Assembly (NCBI GenBank): GCA_047967505.1
Contig: CM106541.1
Source: Dipteris shenzhenensis
Taxonomy: Eukaryota; Polypodiophyta; Polypodiopsida; Gleicheniales
Strand: one strand, 5' to 3'
Length of the DNA: 64,000 bases
In this document: piece by piece, positions 1-11,283 of the stretch
Layout: each line of letters opens with the position of its first letter
Numbering within the stretch: the stretch's first letter is position 1
The notes under the pieces: generated by a model
Told to the model about the DNA's origin: nothing
What the model saw: only the letters and a program-made list of their open reading frames with translations
Database searches by the model: none
Position numbers and translations under genes: made by a program

Positions 1-1700
1 CGAAATTTGAGATCATCTTTGATCAAGAGAGAATTAAGTGGATTTGTAATCAGCCAGAGCTTAAAGGTAGAAAAGCTAGATGGGCTGAGATAATGCAAGA
101 GTTTGATATACAATTGACATATAGGAAAAGGAAGTTCAATATGGTAGTAGACTCTCTTAGCTAAATGCCAATTGTTAATCAATTGAGTTTTACTCAATTT
201 TAGAATGATTTCCTAGAGTCCTTAAATGGGAAATGTGAGTTTGATCCTCACCACTTTGAAATATGGAAATCAATTAGAAATAGGGATCCAAATAATTGAG
301 AGTCTTTCACTGAGGAGTCGCATAGAAATGGTGACACACCACAAGTTGGTGATAAAGGAATCAAGTGGAAAAAATATACTATTGAAGATGGCTACTTGCT
401 CTACAAGGGTAGAGTATGTGTCCTAGATGATCATGACATTAGGTGCCAAATCTTTTTTGAATATCATGATAGTCCGAGTGCTGGAGACTCGAGAATTCAG
501 AAGACATATGTGCTTTTGAAAAGACAATTCTTTTGGCTTGAAATAGGTAAGGACGTCCAAGATTATGTATTGAAGTGCCAAAAATGCCAGGTCATCAATA
601 AGGTTGAGCACCTTAAGGTAGGAGGTCTCCTGCACCTGTTGGAGATTCCATTTAGCAAATGGGAATGCATCTCCATGGATTTCATTGTGAGGTTACCTAG
701 GACACAGAGGGGGTACAACTCTGTGTGGGTAATTATGGATCGGTTGACCAAGATGGCTCATTTTTTTCTTGTCAGTGAAGATGTTAAAACTCCATAATTA
801 GCTAGGCTATTTGTGGAGCATATCTATAGACTGTATGCCAGTCGGTATTGTTAGTGATTGGGATAGCAAATTTAATAGCCATTTTTGGAGGGCTACGTTC
901 AAGAGGTTAGAAACTTCATTGAATATGAGCACTGCGGATCCACAGAGTGATGGTCAAATTGAAAGGATCAATTAGATCATTAAGGATATGCTTCAAGCAT
1001 ATGTAGGTAAATGGCAAACTAATTGGGAATAGTATATGCCCATATTAGAACTTGCATATAACAGTGCCAAACATTCAGCTACAGGTTTTAGTCCATTCAT
1101 GATGATGTATGGATTTCAACCAAGAGCTCCAATGATAGTGGGACTTAAAAAAGAGAAGGTTCAAGCAGCCAAAGACTTTCTTGAAGATATGAATCAAATG
1201 CTTAAGTTAGCTAAAGATAGCAAAAGAAGAGCTCAAGATAGAGCACAAAGTTATGCAAACCCCCATTGTAGAAAGTTGGAGTTTGAAGTAAATGAGAAAG
1301 TCTACCTTAAGGTACCTGAATCTTCAGAATCTCTAAAGATAGGTAAATGCCTAAAGTTGTCTCCTAGGTAGTGTGGACCATTCACAATACTTAAGAGGAT
1401 TGGAGAACTTGCTTACAAATTAGCCTTACCTGATGGATGTAGAGTACATCCAGTTTTTCATGTTAGTAGGCTAAAAATAAAATTAGGAGATGATGATAAT
1501 CTCATTGGAAATGAAGTCCTAGTTGGGAACCAAAAGAGAAGGCCACTTTGCAAGCATTGGGCTAGGGGGAGGTTTCCAAAGAGAGATCTCTAGGGTGATG
1601 TAAAAGGAAAGAGTATTCACAAGATGGGGATCACAATGAAACCATGGCTGGGAGGAATCAGCAAAAATCCCTCTTATTCAATGGTTGTAACATGCTCACT
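1..1700 (+). pseudogene. Ty3/gypsy retrotransposon pol remnant: RNase H tail and integrase
   Basis: Frame 3 from base 3 reads as the end of a Ty3/gypsy RNase H domain (NQPELKGRKARW, then NMVVDSLS) and stops at TAA 162-164. From about 340 an integrase follows: a degenerate HHCC zinc-binding part with CQKCQV near 585, then KWECISMDFIV with the first catalytic Asp near 680. The second Asp lies in GIVSDWDSK near 845 and the Glu in SDGQIERIN near 958. After the core come LAYNSAKHSATGFSPF (near 1045) and VHPVFHVSRLK (near 1450), the typical integrase C-terminal region before the 3' end. The frame shifts near 797 and stops interrupt it at 976, 1030 and 1368, so it is dead. One zinc-binding His appears replaced (GDSRIQKT). 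The 5' part lies outside the window. No 3' LTR boundary could be placed after 1700. Confidence 0.9.
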
Positions 1701-3177
1701 TAATTGAATGAGTTTTAGATAAAACTTTTCTAAATTCTTGTTTTGTCATTGATGCAATGCCAATTTGAAATGCATAGTCAATTAGAGCACAAAATTACAA
1801 TTCCATTGCAAAAAATCTGAGATGAATACGAGATTTGGGTGCTGAGATAATGAATTTTTTCATTAAGTAGACCCATTAGGTTAGCACATGCAACCTGTGC
1901 CACAATGAAAGAAGGGCAAGAGTGTCTTCAAATTGGATTTAGAGGTGCATGAGAACATCTTGGGGTGTCTTGGAGTGGTGGATGAGGACGACTAAGATAA
2001 TACTAAGAAAATGTAGTCTCATTGCAAGGAAACAATATTCCACTTGTCATAGAAAATGGAAAATGTATTTGAGACTATGCTTCTTTTTAGTATATCCCAA
2101 ACAGCCACCGTGTTGGTTTTATTAAATTGTTTTTGAAAATCCCAAACAGTAAATCCCATGCTTATTTAAGTATATCCCAACAACCATCGCACTAGTTTCC
2201 CATAACAAATCCACACATCCACAAATCCATTCATCTTGTAATAATAGAAGTAAACCACTGCGCTGGTGGCTGATAATATCCTGGTTCAACCAACCACCGT
2301 GCTGGCGATCACTTATCCTGCACTACTACTGTGCTATCCCTACACTACCGCGATGCTATCCTAAAATTTTTTGCACAATGCTATAATAAAACAATCCCCT
2401 TTAGATAGGTTAATGTTAATTGTCAGATTTCAACCACTAGGCTACATAAAACATTTAAGTACTAACATGGAAGCAAGTCGACACAAAATCAGGTATTTCG
2501 AGCACCATGAGAAAGTCCATAAGTCCAATAAATGTATGCAAGATTTTTACTTTTCAAAATACGACATTTTATAGCTCAAGGAAATTCCAAACTCCCAACT
2601 ATCTTATCAACTTCTCTATAGCAAGCATCTCCCAACTCTTTAGGCCATTCTGATGCACAATGGTGGTAGACCTCTTCAACCACTCGGATTACACATTGCT
2701 TGCTTGACTCTATCGACTTGTATGCCCATAGTAACTCCTCCCTTCACTGCGGGTCCTCTTCATCTTGGTCTTTACGCTCTATACATCTTCACACCTCCAT
2801 CATGTCCTGCGAAAAGAAACCTACATCATGAGCTTGACAAGTACCTTAAAGGAGCAGGAAAAACAATAGCCAAGGAAATTAACATTCACCGTCTGTGCCG
2901 ACTCCAAATAATACACCCACCATCGAAGCATGTCCTCCTTGTAGCTATTTTCCTCCTTCTTCTTTGGGTCTATTTCTATGAGGAGGTCATCCAACATCAA
3001 TTCAGATAGAACAAAAACATTCCAAAGTCTTTTGGGTATGCCATAGATTCACAGTAGGTGGATCGGTGTACATAGTTTTGGGGCTAGATTTCATAATGGG
3101 CTCTTAGTTGTGTTTGCACTTCACTTAAATAGGGAGAGATTTCATTGAGCCCAACCTTCTCATTCTTCAATCTCATG
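1701..3177. other. Non-coding stretch with no recognised gene
   Basis: No open frame here resembles a known protein. Around 2100-2360 a short motif of the form CCACCGTGCTGG recurs about six times in diverged form (near 2106, 2185, 2258, 2296, 2325, 2345), always beside AAACC or ATCC text. It may be an old minisatellite. The rest shows no clear structure. Confidence 0.4.
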
Positions 3178-3405
3178 TTAGTTGTCTAATCAAAATCTTT
3201 TATCTCACATTAGTTGTCTAATCAAAATCTTTCATCTCACATTAGTTGACTAATTGAAATCTTTTGTCTCACATTAGTTGACTAATCAAAATCTTTCAGT
3301 CTCACATTAGTGATCTAATCAAAATATTTCATCTCACATTAGTGATCTAATCAACATATTTTGTCTCACATTAGTTGTCAAATCAAAATCTTTCATCTCA
3401 CATTA
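3178..3405. repeat. 32-bp tandem repeat, 7 copies
   Basis: The unit begins TTAGTTGTCTAATCAAAATC and ends CTCACA. Seven copies follow head to tail with a 32-bp period, and one copy carries one extra base. Variants alternate TTAGTTGTCT, TTAGTTGACT and TTAGTGATCT. No coding frame continues through it. Confidence 0.9.
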
Positions 3406-3521
3406 TGGTCCTTGGCGTGTCAAAGGACACTATCTAGTCACTAGTCACATAGCTGAGAAAACATTGCCCAAGTAAACTCTGGAGAAGATTAACAATTCAA
3501 TAGATTACACACAGATTACAT

Positions 3522-3579
3522 AGATTACATCTCAAAGACTCCTTTCCTTTAGATTACATCTCAAGGACTCCTTTCCTTC
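3522..3579. repeat. 29-bp tandem duplication
   Basis: Two copies of AGATTACATCTCAA-GACTCCTTTCCTT stand head to tail at 3522 and 3551. They differ at one or two positions. Confidence 0.8.
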
Positions 3580-3791
3580 AGGGGGTTGGTTCCACATTGC
3601 TTTGAGCAGGTCACCTTGTTGAGCTTCTTGATTATAGGCTTGGCCCTCCTTTCTCCTTTCCTTGCCCCTTTCCAAAGTGGGGATGGTTCCTTCCTTCAGG
3701 GGCCAGGCCCCTCTCCCTTCAGGTCGCTTCCTCTTTCATTGATTTGAGATTCTTGGTTGCAGGCTCGGCCCCTCTTGCTTGGTTCCTCCCT

Positions 3792-5600
3792 TCAGGCTCC
3801 TTTTCCTTGCAGCAGGTAGTCAGGCTCGGTCTTGGCCTTCTTTAATTTGAGCTCCTTGTTTTTTGCATATTTTGCCCAAATGGCAAATTGAATTGCAGCA
3901 TCTACTTTCTCGTTGGTGATAGCTATAGTAGGCAGGCACATTTGATCTCTCCATGACCTGGGAAATGGCAAATGGGATTCTCTACACATCGATTTCGCAT
4001 GCACCAACACCCCAAAGCAAAAAACGTGCACAAGGTGGTAGCATGCAGGCCATCAGATCATGCAATCATCTATAATGGGTATATGATAGACCATGCATTT
4101 TAGACCCAACTACATAGTAGGATAGGCATATGATTTAACTATTGCGGCCGTCAATACCACAGTCTTGCTCTATACATGACAAAGTTGCTTCTTCATTCCT
4201 TCCTCCCTCATCCTAAGGTTGCGAATGTTCTCCATCTCCTCCACTCTTTGCTCGCTCTATGCAATAGCTTCATCTAAATCCCTCAACATCTGTTGAAGCT
4301 GCTTAAATTGCTCAGAAAAATCAACATGGTCCGTTTCCAAGACTTCCACTCTAGTTTGGAAATCTCTTAGGATGATGGATTGCTTTTCATAACTATCGAA
4401 AGCCACGGCAAGTTCGTGCACAGCCCTATCATAATCTTGTTGCAGGGTCTTGTAGCTTACTCTTTGGACTTCCAACAGTGTTTTGAAAAAACAACCCTCA
4501 CCATGGATGCTGCAACTTGCTCCATCGTGGCTACTCTCTGCATCCTTCCTAGCCTGGAGAGCTGCCTTTTTATCTTCTCCACCTGGCTGCTCTCTTCCCC
4601 ATCCTTCCTGGCCTTGAAGCTCTCTCGTAGTTCCTGCATCACCTTTCTGGTTTCTACATTCTCCTTTTCACTTCCTCCATCATCTGGTCTTTTTTAATGT
4701 TCAATGCATTCTACATGTTGCAGAGCTGTTTGTAAAGAGCCTCCTTTTTGGCTCTCTGATCTTCAAGCTCTTTTCTCATCATTGCTAGCTCCTTGTCTAC
4801 GATGTCCCTGTCACTTCTCACTTCTTCAAGCCTATCTTGGATCTCCTTCATGCCCTTCTCTACTTTTTCTCTTCTATGCCTTTCCATGTCGACCATTTTT
4901 ATAGCGTCCTCAGCTTGCTCTTGTGCCTACAAGGCCCTCGCTTATCTCTCCTCTACCTTGACTTCTACACCTTCCTTGAGAATTTTCTCAAGTTGTGCTT
5001 CCTTTGCTGCATATCGGTGGCTTTCTCTTGTAGAAAATTCACCTTGTGAGACATCTTCTTATCTTATTGCTAAAAAATACCTTTGAGGGTAGATGCCATC
5101 AGGTGCATTGCAACTCTAGCAGGCTGAGATGACAATTGGGATTTGCCATCCACACAATTCTTTAGGTTGGTTAACAGGCTCTTGGAGATTGCCCTTGAGA
5201 AAGATATATCATGTCTTTTTAGTTGCTCAACTGCTGCTTGAACCTGCTAGAACTTTGTGGTTCCTCTTGTATCAGGAAAGAAGTGAATAGTCTTCTTCAC
5301 AACACATCTCAAAGGTCTCTTGGTTGGCAAGCTAGAAAGCTTGACTCCACCATCTTTACTAATCTAAGCGTTGGGGTATACATCTAGAATATCCTATCTC
5401 TTCCACTGCTTTTCGAAAAAGTGTGCTTGCAAAACTGCCTCTCAAAATTCCCAGAGCATTTTCAATCATGCTTTTAGTGATGGTAATCTTTTGACCTTGA
5501 TAAACTAGTTGCTCCTGCTTCACATTCACCTCCTATACCAACCTGGTGAAGTTTTTGAGAGCATCCAAATTGGTCTTTTGAAGAGTGAGAGAGGAGCTCC
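3792..5600 (-). pseudogene. Broken gene for a coiled-coil protein with a C-terminal Cys/His motif (unrecognised plant family)
   Basis: Read right to left, near-continuous coding text starts about 5600. The N-terminal part (5580-5400) has QLVYQGQKITITKSMIENAL, then a basic region (KLSSLPTKRPLRCVVKK, 5345-5285). A long charged heptad-rich coiled coil follows (about 5040-4260), with KEIQDRLEEVRSDRD and KTLQQDYDRAVHELA. The last part (4060-3792) holds CYHLVHVFC, a C-x-H-x2-H-x2-C pattern like the core of RING-H2 fingers. Several in-frame stops and at least two frameshifts (near 5370 and 4990) break it. Most stops sit where Gln would fit. I do not recognise the family; transposon-borne or expanded plant genes often show such low-complexity coiled coils. 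The relic at 14831-18120 shares the coiled coil and the C-terminal Cys/His spacing, so they are probably relatives. Function unknown. Confidence 0.5.
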
Positions 5601-5702
5601 CACATGTCACGATTTCAAGATCAGGGAAGGAGACGCTCTCACGCTGTGCTACAGAGGGGGAGGAAAGATTGCCTGAGGAGGCCTCGGACTATGCAGGGTC
5701 CA

Positions 5703-5992
5703 TTACGAGAGGGGATAGAAGTTGCAAGAAGAGTGCAAGAAAGATAGAAATGATTGAGAGGGATAGAATATGAAACAGTGAAGGAAATGGAATAGTGGAG
5801 GATTGAGTTTGTAGTCCAATTGCAAGGGAGAAAGAAATGGTCGAGAGGGATAGAAGATGAAATAGTGAAGGAAATGGAATAGTGGAGGCTTGAGTTTGTA
5901 GGTTGATTGCAAGGGAGAACTAAATGGTTGAGAGGGATAGAAGATGAAAGAATTAAGGGAATGGAATAGCGGAGGATTAAGTTTGTAGCGTG
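5703..5992. repeat. 87-bp tandem repeat, about 3 copies
   Basis: The marker GAGAGGGATAGAA occurs at 5756, 5843 and 5930, an exact 87-bp spacing. Each unit also holds GGAATGGAATAG-GGAGG and TTGCAAG(G/A). The third copy is the most diverged. It lies directly upstream (in gene orientation) of the coiled-coil relic. Confidence 0.9.
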
Positions 5993-5999
5993 ACTACAT

Positions 6000-6520
6000 T
6001 GTTAAGGTGAGAGCCACCGCAATGGTCGGCCCAAATTTCGATTAATTCAAGGTGGCAGTACTAACTTGCATGCTAATGAGTGATTAGAGGTGGTGGCATC
6101 TAAGATTCCCAGCCATGTCTGTGGGGGCGACTAAGACCCACTAGGATGGTAGTTATAATTACCAGCCACTACAGTTGCTCACAATTACTCACCTTCCAGT
6201 TACCACCACCGGGCTTGCATGCAATGATTACTACGAGTGTAGTAAATTACTAGTCACTGGGCTTGCATTCTCAGGAGAGTACTAGAGTGCATGGTAGTGA
6301 GGGATTAGAGGTGATTAGGCTTCATGATTTACTTTTGTGGGAATTACTACTCGGTGGTGGTGGCTCTCATCAGCCACGTCTATCAGGGCTATGATTCCAC
6401 TGGGCTGGCAGTTAAAATTACCAACCCCACCACCAGCCTTAAGCATGCATGATCACTATGAGTGCAGTAAAAATTACCAGTCACGAGGCTCGCATGCTCA
6501 TCAGTAGAGTACTAGAAAGA
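6000..6520. repeat. Degenerate repeat, about 226-bp offset
   Basis: Two diverged copies share GCATGCA-TGAT-ACTA-GAGTG-AGTAAA (near 6217 and 6443). Each is followed by a block reading ACCAGTCACGAGGCTCGCAT or similar and then AGAGTACTAGA. Further fragments of the same words lie at 6060-6170. Nothing here looks coding. Confidence 0.5.
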
Positions 6521-6906
6521 TAGTATTAGATAATTCGAGAAAAATGCAATTCCCAAAATGGCAGTTTTGGAAGAAATTGTAGCCTTTCTCCATGAAAAAA
6601 TAGGAGAAATATGTGAAAATAGATTGGATTGCCATTCACGAAGTATGAAATTTCAACTACATTCTCAAATAATAAATAGAATATCAGTGCCTATATTTAT
6701 GCTATCATCAATAAAATAATAAAACTTCAAACCCATTTGAGTGAGATTCATCTCATGATCCATAGTGGTATTCAAAAACACCTTCATAATGGCTCATTTT
6801 TGTTGTTGTTTGATAAACCCTACCACATTGCCATATTGAACATCACCAACAATATGCACCATATCCTTCATAGGGACAATAGGGACCTCTTGGTTGGAGT
6901 ACTTCT

Positions 6907-7978
6907 TTAGCCTTGGATGAACTCCATAATTATTTCTAGTCTCTGTTCACTAGTGTGATCACTTTTCTTTTGCTTGGCAATGCATGTAATGCCACACCTC
7001 CATTTAAAGACATCAACAATAGCTTCATGTTCCCTGCTACAATAGCACTTGATGCACTCCTTGATGATGCCATGCTTCACAACCACCTCTTTCTCATACT
7101 CATCATCCTCAAAGAATATTGTCCTCAATCATTATGTATGGCCTTGTGTTTTCTAATAGGTGCAATCCATCAAACCCATCATGTGAGCTTACAAATGACA
7201 AAAAACAAAAGGTCTCAGACAAACTCTTTTGTGCACTCTCTGATTCATAGATAACACCCACAAACCTTCTATGTCAAAATCGAGCCATTGCTTCCTTGAG
7301 ATTTACCATCTCTGTCATTGTAAAGGTCTCAGACAAACTCTTTTATGCGCTCTCTGATTCATGGATAACACCCACAAACCTTCTATTCCAAAATCGAGCC
7401 TCTACCATTGCTTCCTTGAGATTTACCATCTCTGTCATTGTCAAAAATGATAACAACACATGCCTTTCTAAGGTGTCAAGCACACACAAGATGATTGGAA
7501 GCCGTCCCTTGGAGTGATATGTTAGAAAGTGGTCCCCCTCCATCTCCATGTTCACCTGAATAACTCTCCAAGGAAAACAAGACTACAATGTAGACTTGTT
7601 ACCCTCTATTGAACTAATCACCCAATCACCATAGATTGATGTAGCTTCTGGGAAATCAGGTGTGGACTTGCCAGCTTGTAGCTTCTCTCTGACCCATGAC
7701 TCACATGAACCCTTGAAGCTCTGATAAACAATTGAATCAATTTTCCAGTAAGTTGCAAGGGCGTCCCATGTTTGATATTGGGGTGAAGGGTGGCATAAGT
7801 TGAACTCTTTGATGAGTGCTTCTTTTAGTGCTCTATCATGCTTAATCTCTGTCTCCCATTGAGACAATTCAATGGAGTCCCTATCTTTGCTTGATTTGAC
7901 TAAGACAATTTCTTTAGCCTCAATCTCTATTTTAAGTGCACATACATCGTCATCTTCTAATCCTAGCGGACACATCAT
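6907..7978 (-). pseudogene. Unknown degraded coding region with an in-frame internal duplication
   Basis: Minus-strand frames run from 7978 (131 aa, rich in Glu/Lys, with WDALATYWKIDSIVYQSF) through 7555-7343 and then, after breaks, 7128-6907, which has a Cys-rich patch (CIKCYCSREHEAI then WRCGITC). The second segment contains MEGDHFLTYHSKGRLPIILC and LTMTEMVNLKEAM. The duplicated 114/120-bp block at 7208-7441 repeats the latter segment in frame. The composition looks protein-like rather than random, but I do not recognise the family. A decayed transposase or expanded plant gene is possible. Stops and frame changes make it non-functional as read. Confidence 0.4.
7208..7441. repeat. Tandem duplication of about 114 bp (second copy 120 bp)
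   Basis: GGTCTCAGACAAACTCTTTT starts copies at 7211 and 7325. The copies end in CATCTCTGTCATTGT. The second has a 6-bp insertion (TCTACC). Both lengths are multiples of three, so the repeat keeps the minus-strand frame of the enclosing coding relic. Confidence 0.9.
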
Positions 7979-8504
7979 ATATGTTATTATGGGATTTTGA
8001 CCCTCAAGGTCACCCTACTTCACCAAGGTCAAAATCCTAATCTATTGTTTTTAGATGTCATCATTATATGTGACCATGTGTGTGTCCTTGATAGTAAAGT
8101 TTTTCCTACAAAATTCTGAAAAAAAACCAAAATCATGTTAGACATTCTTCTAATCCAAATCATGTAATAGAGATAAGAATGGCACTAGTGCCATTCTCCC
8201 CTTACCATTTCAAAAACATGACTTGGTAATGAGAAGAATGGCACTAGTGCCATTCTTATATCACAGAATTGAAACTAATATCACTTCTTTTACAAAGCCA
8301 TAAACATTCTTGAAATAAATAATACATAGAAAACAAATTTTATTACTCACATCCGAACTTTGTCGATCTTTATGCCCTTTGACAAGGCCTTGGGCTAGTT
8401 TTTCTAGTCATCCGAATGCAACCCACTACACCCTTAGGTGTTCCAAGATATTGATATATGATTGATTTTTCAAAACAGTCTATGCCTCCATGTTGAACGT
8501 TGAT
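7979..8504. other. Non-coding stretch holding two palindromes
   Basis: No gene seen. The 20-base palindrome GAATGGCACTAGTGCCATTC occurs perfectly at 8177-8196 and again at 8236-8255, where the symmetry extends to 24 bases (8234-8257). It is the same word that dominates the satellite at 11284-13095. Confidence 0.85.
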
Positions 8505-8768
8505 GATATCTTACTCAGGGGGGTCACTATGTATAAACTCTCTATATCACGTGCGTTGAAGGCTTGTTTGTAAAATCCCTTATCTGTAGATTTTTCATTA
8601 ATAAAATGTACCCTTTTTCTATACAAATCTTTAATTTTTTTCTAAAATCATTTTAAATATTCCCTTATGTAAGTTAAATTCTGTAAATTTTAGAAATTAA
8701 AAATATCCTTTTATTGAACTCACGTGATAGGGTTACATAAGATGAGTGACCCCCCCAAGATATCTTAC
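8505..8768. mobile_element. MITE copy 1 (G-run terminal inverted repeats, 10-bp target duplication)
   Basis: The element spans 8515-8758 (244 bp). Its left end is TCAGGGGGGTCACTATGTAT; its right end, read inward on the minus strand, is TTGGGGGGGTCACTCATCTT. Both sides are flanked by the direct repeat GATATCTTAC (8505-8514 and 8759-8768). A 9-11-bp duplication is what Mutator-superfamily elements make. It has no coding capacity and an AT-rich interior. Related copies lie at 33172-33426 (inverted) and 57793-58262. Copy 1 keeps the best target duplication. Confidence 0.85.
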
Positions 8769-8789
8769 AACTTGCTTCAACTAGTGCAT

Positions 8790-9569
8790 TGACAAATCCT
8801 CTGTGTATAGAAACCCTTTAGTTGATTGAAGCCTTTATAAGAAAACAATACAACGTCTGTGCTCAACAGATAATAGGATCTTGTATGCAAGAGAGAAAAG
8901 TAGATAGTATGGAGAATCAAAAATTTGATTATTGTAAAACTAATACAATAGATGGCGCTGCTCCCAGCCGTGCGCTCCTGTGTGAGAAGCTTCGATGGCA
9001 TGCTGGAAACAATAGAGGATGGAGGCTGGATGCTAATGAATCAGGGTTGCTATAGCTAGTGATGATTATGGGCTTTAGGGGCTTGTTCTTATATAGCCAC
9101 CAGTCATAGTCGATTAGACCCAATTGGGAGACCGACCCAGTTGGCCCAAAACGGCCGACTCGAGGTCGGTCTCGAAATAGGCCACCAACCACACGTTAGA
9201 ATTGTGGCATAGAATAGAGCAACTGACCTATGGACGCCGTTCGGCCCAGAGCCATCCGAGATCATTTGGGGCTCCAAACGAGCCCCGCAACCCAAGAGTG
9301 GGGGCTACCTCGGGAAATGCTCCATCTACCCTCAGTGCGGTCAGTCATGGGATGCCTTCCCACACTTGCATGTAGCCTAATTGGCGGTGTACCAACTCTA
9401 TCTGAAGCCATCTAGCCATCAGGCCACACATGGCCCCCATCTGGTGTCCAAACTAGGACCTACCAGATAACCTAGCTACTCAAATGCCTTCTCCTCATAT
9501 GGGGGGCTTACAAGTAGAGTTAGCTGGTTCTCGTGTAGTTACACGAGAGTGGAGCATTGATATTTAACA
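8790..9569 (-). mobile_element. Probable 3' LTR of the Ty1/copia element
   Basis: In element orientation (minus strand) the LTR begins TGTTAAATATCAATG at 9569 and is preceded by a purine tract (the plus strand is CCCCCCTCA at 9571-9579), the expected polypurine primer site. The other end is placed at 8790, where the minus strand reads GGATTTGTCA, giving the usual TG...CA termini. That end is inferred because no 5' LTR exists here for comparison. The plus strand has CATATGGGGGGCTTACAAG at 9498, a word also found in the LTR-like repeats at 52.8 and 53.9 kb, so those LTRs are probably related. MITE copy 1 ends 21 bp from the inferred LTR end. Confidence 0.6.
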
Positions 9570-9598
9570 CCCCCCTCAATGTCCACCTGCAAGTAAAC

Positions 9599-11160
9599 TT
9601 ACTTTTTCGGCCCAATGCCAATTCGATGAAGATGCCTCTCCAGCAAGTCTCTTCCAAGAGCCTTTGTGAAGACGTCTGCAGCATTGTCTATAGTCAGACA
9701 GTACACCAAGTTGACCTCTCCAACCCTGATGAGCTCACGTACAAAGTGATATTGAATCTCAATGTGTTTTGTGCGAGTGTGGAATACGGGGTTCTTTGCA
9801 ATTGCCATGCAACTCTGATTGTCACATGATAATTGTGTAGGCTTGTTCTGCACTACACCGATGTCCCCTAAAATCCTCCTCAACCACACTTCCTCACAAG
9901 AAGCAAAACATGCTGATTAGTACTCAACCTTGGTAGAAGAAAGAGCAACTGTGCGTTGCTTTTTGCTGACCCATGACACAGCTCCAGATCCAAGTGAGAA
10001 ACAGTCACCTGTCACTGAACTCCTGCTGTCCATGTCTCCAGCCCAATCCGAGTCATAGAATTTGGTCAAAATGTTGCCCTTGGTATAGGTGATGCCATAA
10101 TCAAGTGTGCCTTTGATGTATTTAAGCACCCGCATCCCTGCCCTCCAATGGTTCTCCCGGGGCTTATTGGAAAACCTGCTTAGTATACTAGTCACAAAAT
10201 TGATGTTTGGCCGCATGTTGCACAAGTAAATCAAACTGCCCACAAGCCTTCTATACTTGGCTTCGTCCACCAGTGGTGATGAATCCTCGTTTGAGAGCTT
10301 CACGTCAACCTCCATAGGGGTGCCAACTGTCTTCCACTCAGCCATGCCAAATGCCTTCAATATCTCTCCAACATACTTCAGCTATGAGATGAAGATCTAT
10401 TTTGGCTCTTGCCAAACTTCAATCCCCAAATAGAAATGCATCAATCTGAGGTCTATCATTCCAAACTCTCTTCCTAGCAATTGCTTTGTCTGCGAGATCT
10501 TCTCTTCATGATTCCCTATTATGACAAGGTCATCCACATAAAGGACCACAATCATACACCTGCCTCCTTCTCTGTAGATATACAAATTTGCATCAGATGG
10601 GCTCCTCTTGAACCCATTTTGCAGAAAGTAGGCATCAATCTGCTAGTACCATGCTTGTGGGACCTATTTCAGCCCATAAAGTGCCTTCTTCAATTTACAG
10701 ACTTTACCTTCTGAACCGAGGATTAACCGGGGATCACAAAACTTGGTGATTGTTCCATGTATACCTCCTCCTTGAGATCTCCATTCAGAAAGGTGGATTT
10801 TACATCCGTCTGAAGCACAGGCCAACTTTCCTATGCTACTAAAGCCAAAACACTGCAAATTGTGGTTAGTCGAGTTGTGGGAGCAAAAGTATCCGATAAT
10901 CAAAACCATGTACATGTACTTATCCAACGTGCCGTAGACTTGTACTTGGTCTTGTACACCCACTTGGTGCTGGCTACCTTGCGTTTTGGTGGTTGATCCA
11001 CAAGGTCCCAAGTGTTGTTCTTCATTATGGAGCCATACTCTGACTGCATAGCCTCCATCCACCTATCATCACCCTGTGCCTCTTCAAGACACTTGTGTTC
11101 TTGAGCATGGATTACCTCTGTCATCAAAGCATAGTTGGCCAAGTGTTCCTATGCCCTTCT
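9599..11160 (-). pseudogene. Ty1/copia pol remnant: reverse transcriptase and RNase H
   Basis: Read from 11150 down: RT start (DDRWMEAMQSEYGSIMKNNT, NTWDLVDQPP, KWVYKTK), LKKALYGLK near 10670, then VVLYVDDLVIIG near 10530, the YVDD catalytic core. Next come GSLIYLCNMRPNI (10240), YIKGTLDYGI (10100), the RNase H part with DSDWAGDMDSR (10040) and KKQRTVALSSTKVEY (9920), and ADVFTKALGRDLLERHL (9650) at the C-terminus. Frames change near 10900, 10620, 10390 and 9905. Integrase, protease and gag are missing, so the element is 5' truncated, at or just before the palindrome satellite that starts at 11284. A coding Gly-rich RT segment between 10640 and 10590 is partly lost. Confidence 0.92.
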
Positions 11161-11283
11161 TTGCTCCTCTAATCTCTTGGTTCCTCCTCAATGGCTAGAG
11201 TTTCTCCGCCATCCAAAAGCTACTTTACCCCACATTTTGGACGAGGGTAGTAACATATTCCATATTGCGTTGGTGCCCTAGGA

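Noticed and set aside
4380-5086. Plus-strand frames over the 4.4-5.1 kb region
   Set aside because: Antisense shadows of the minus-strand coiled-coil relic, which has clearer protein-like composition.
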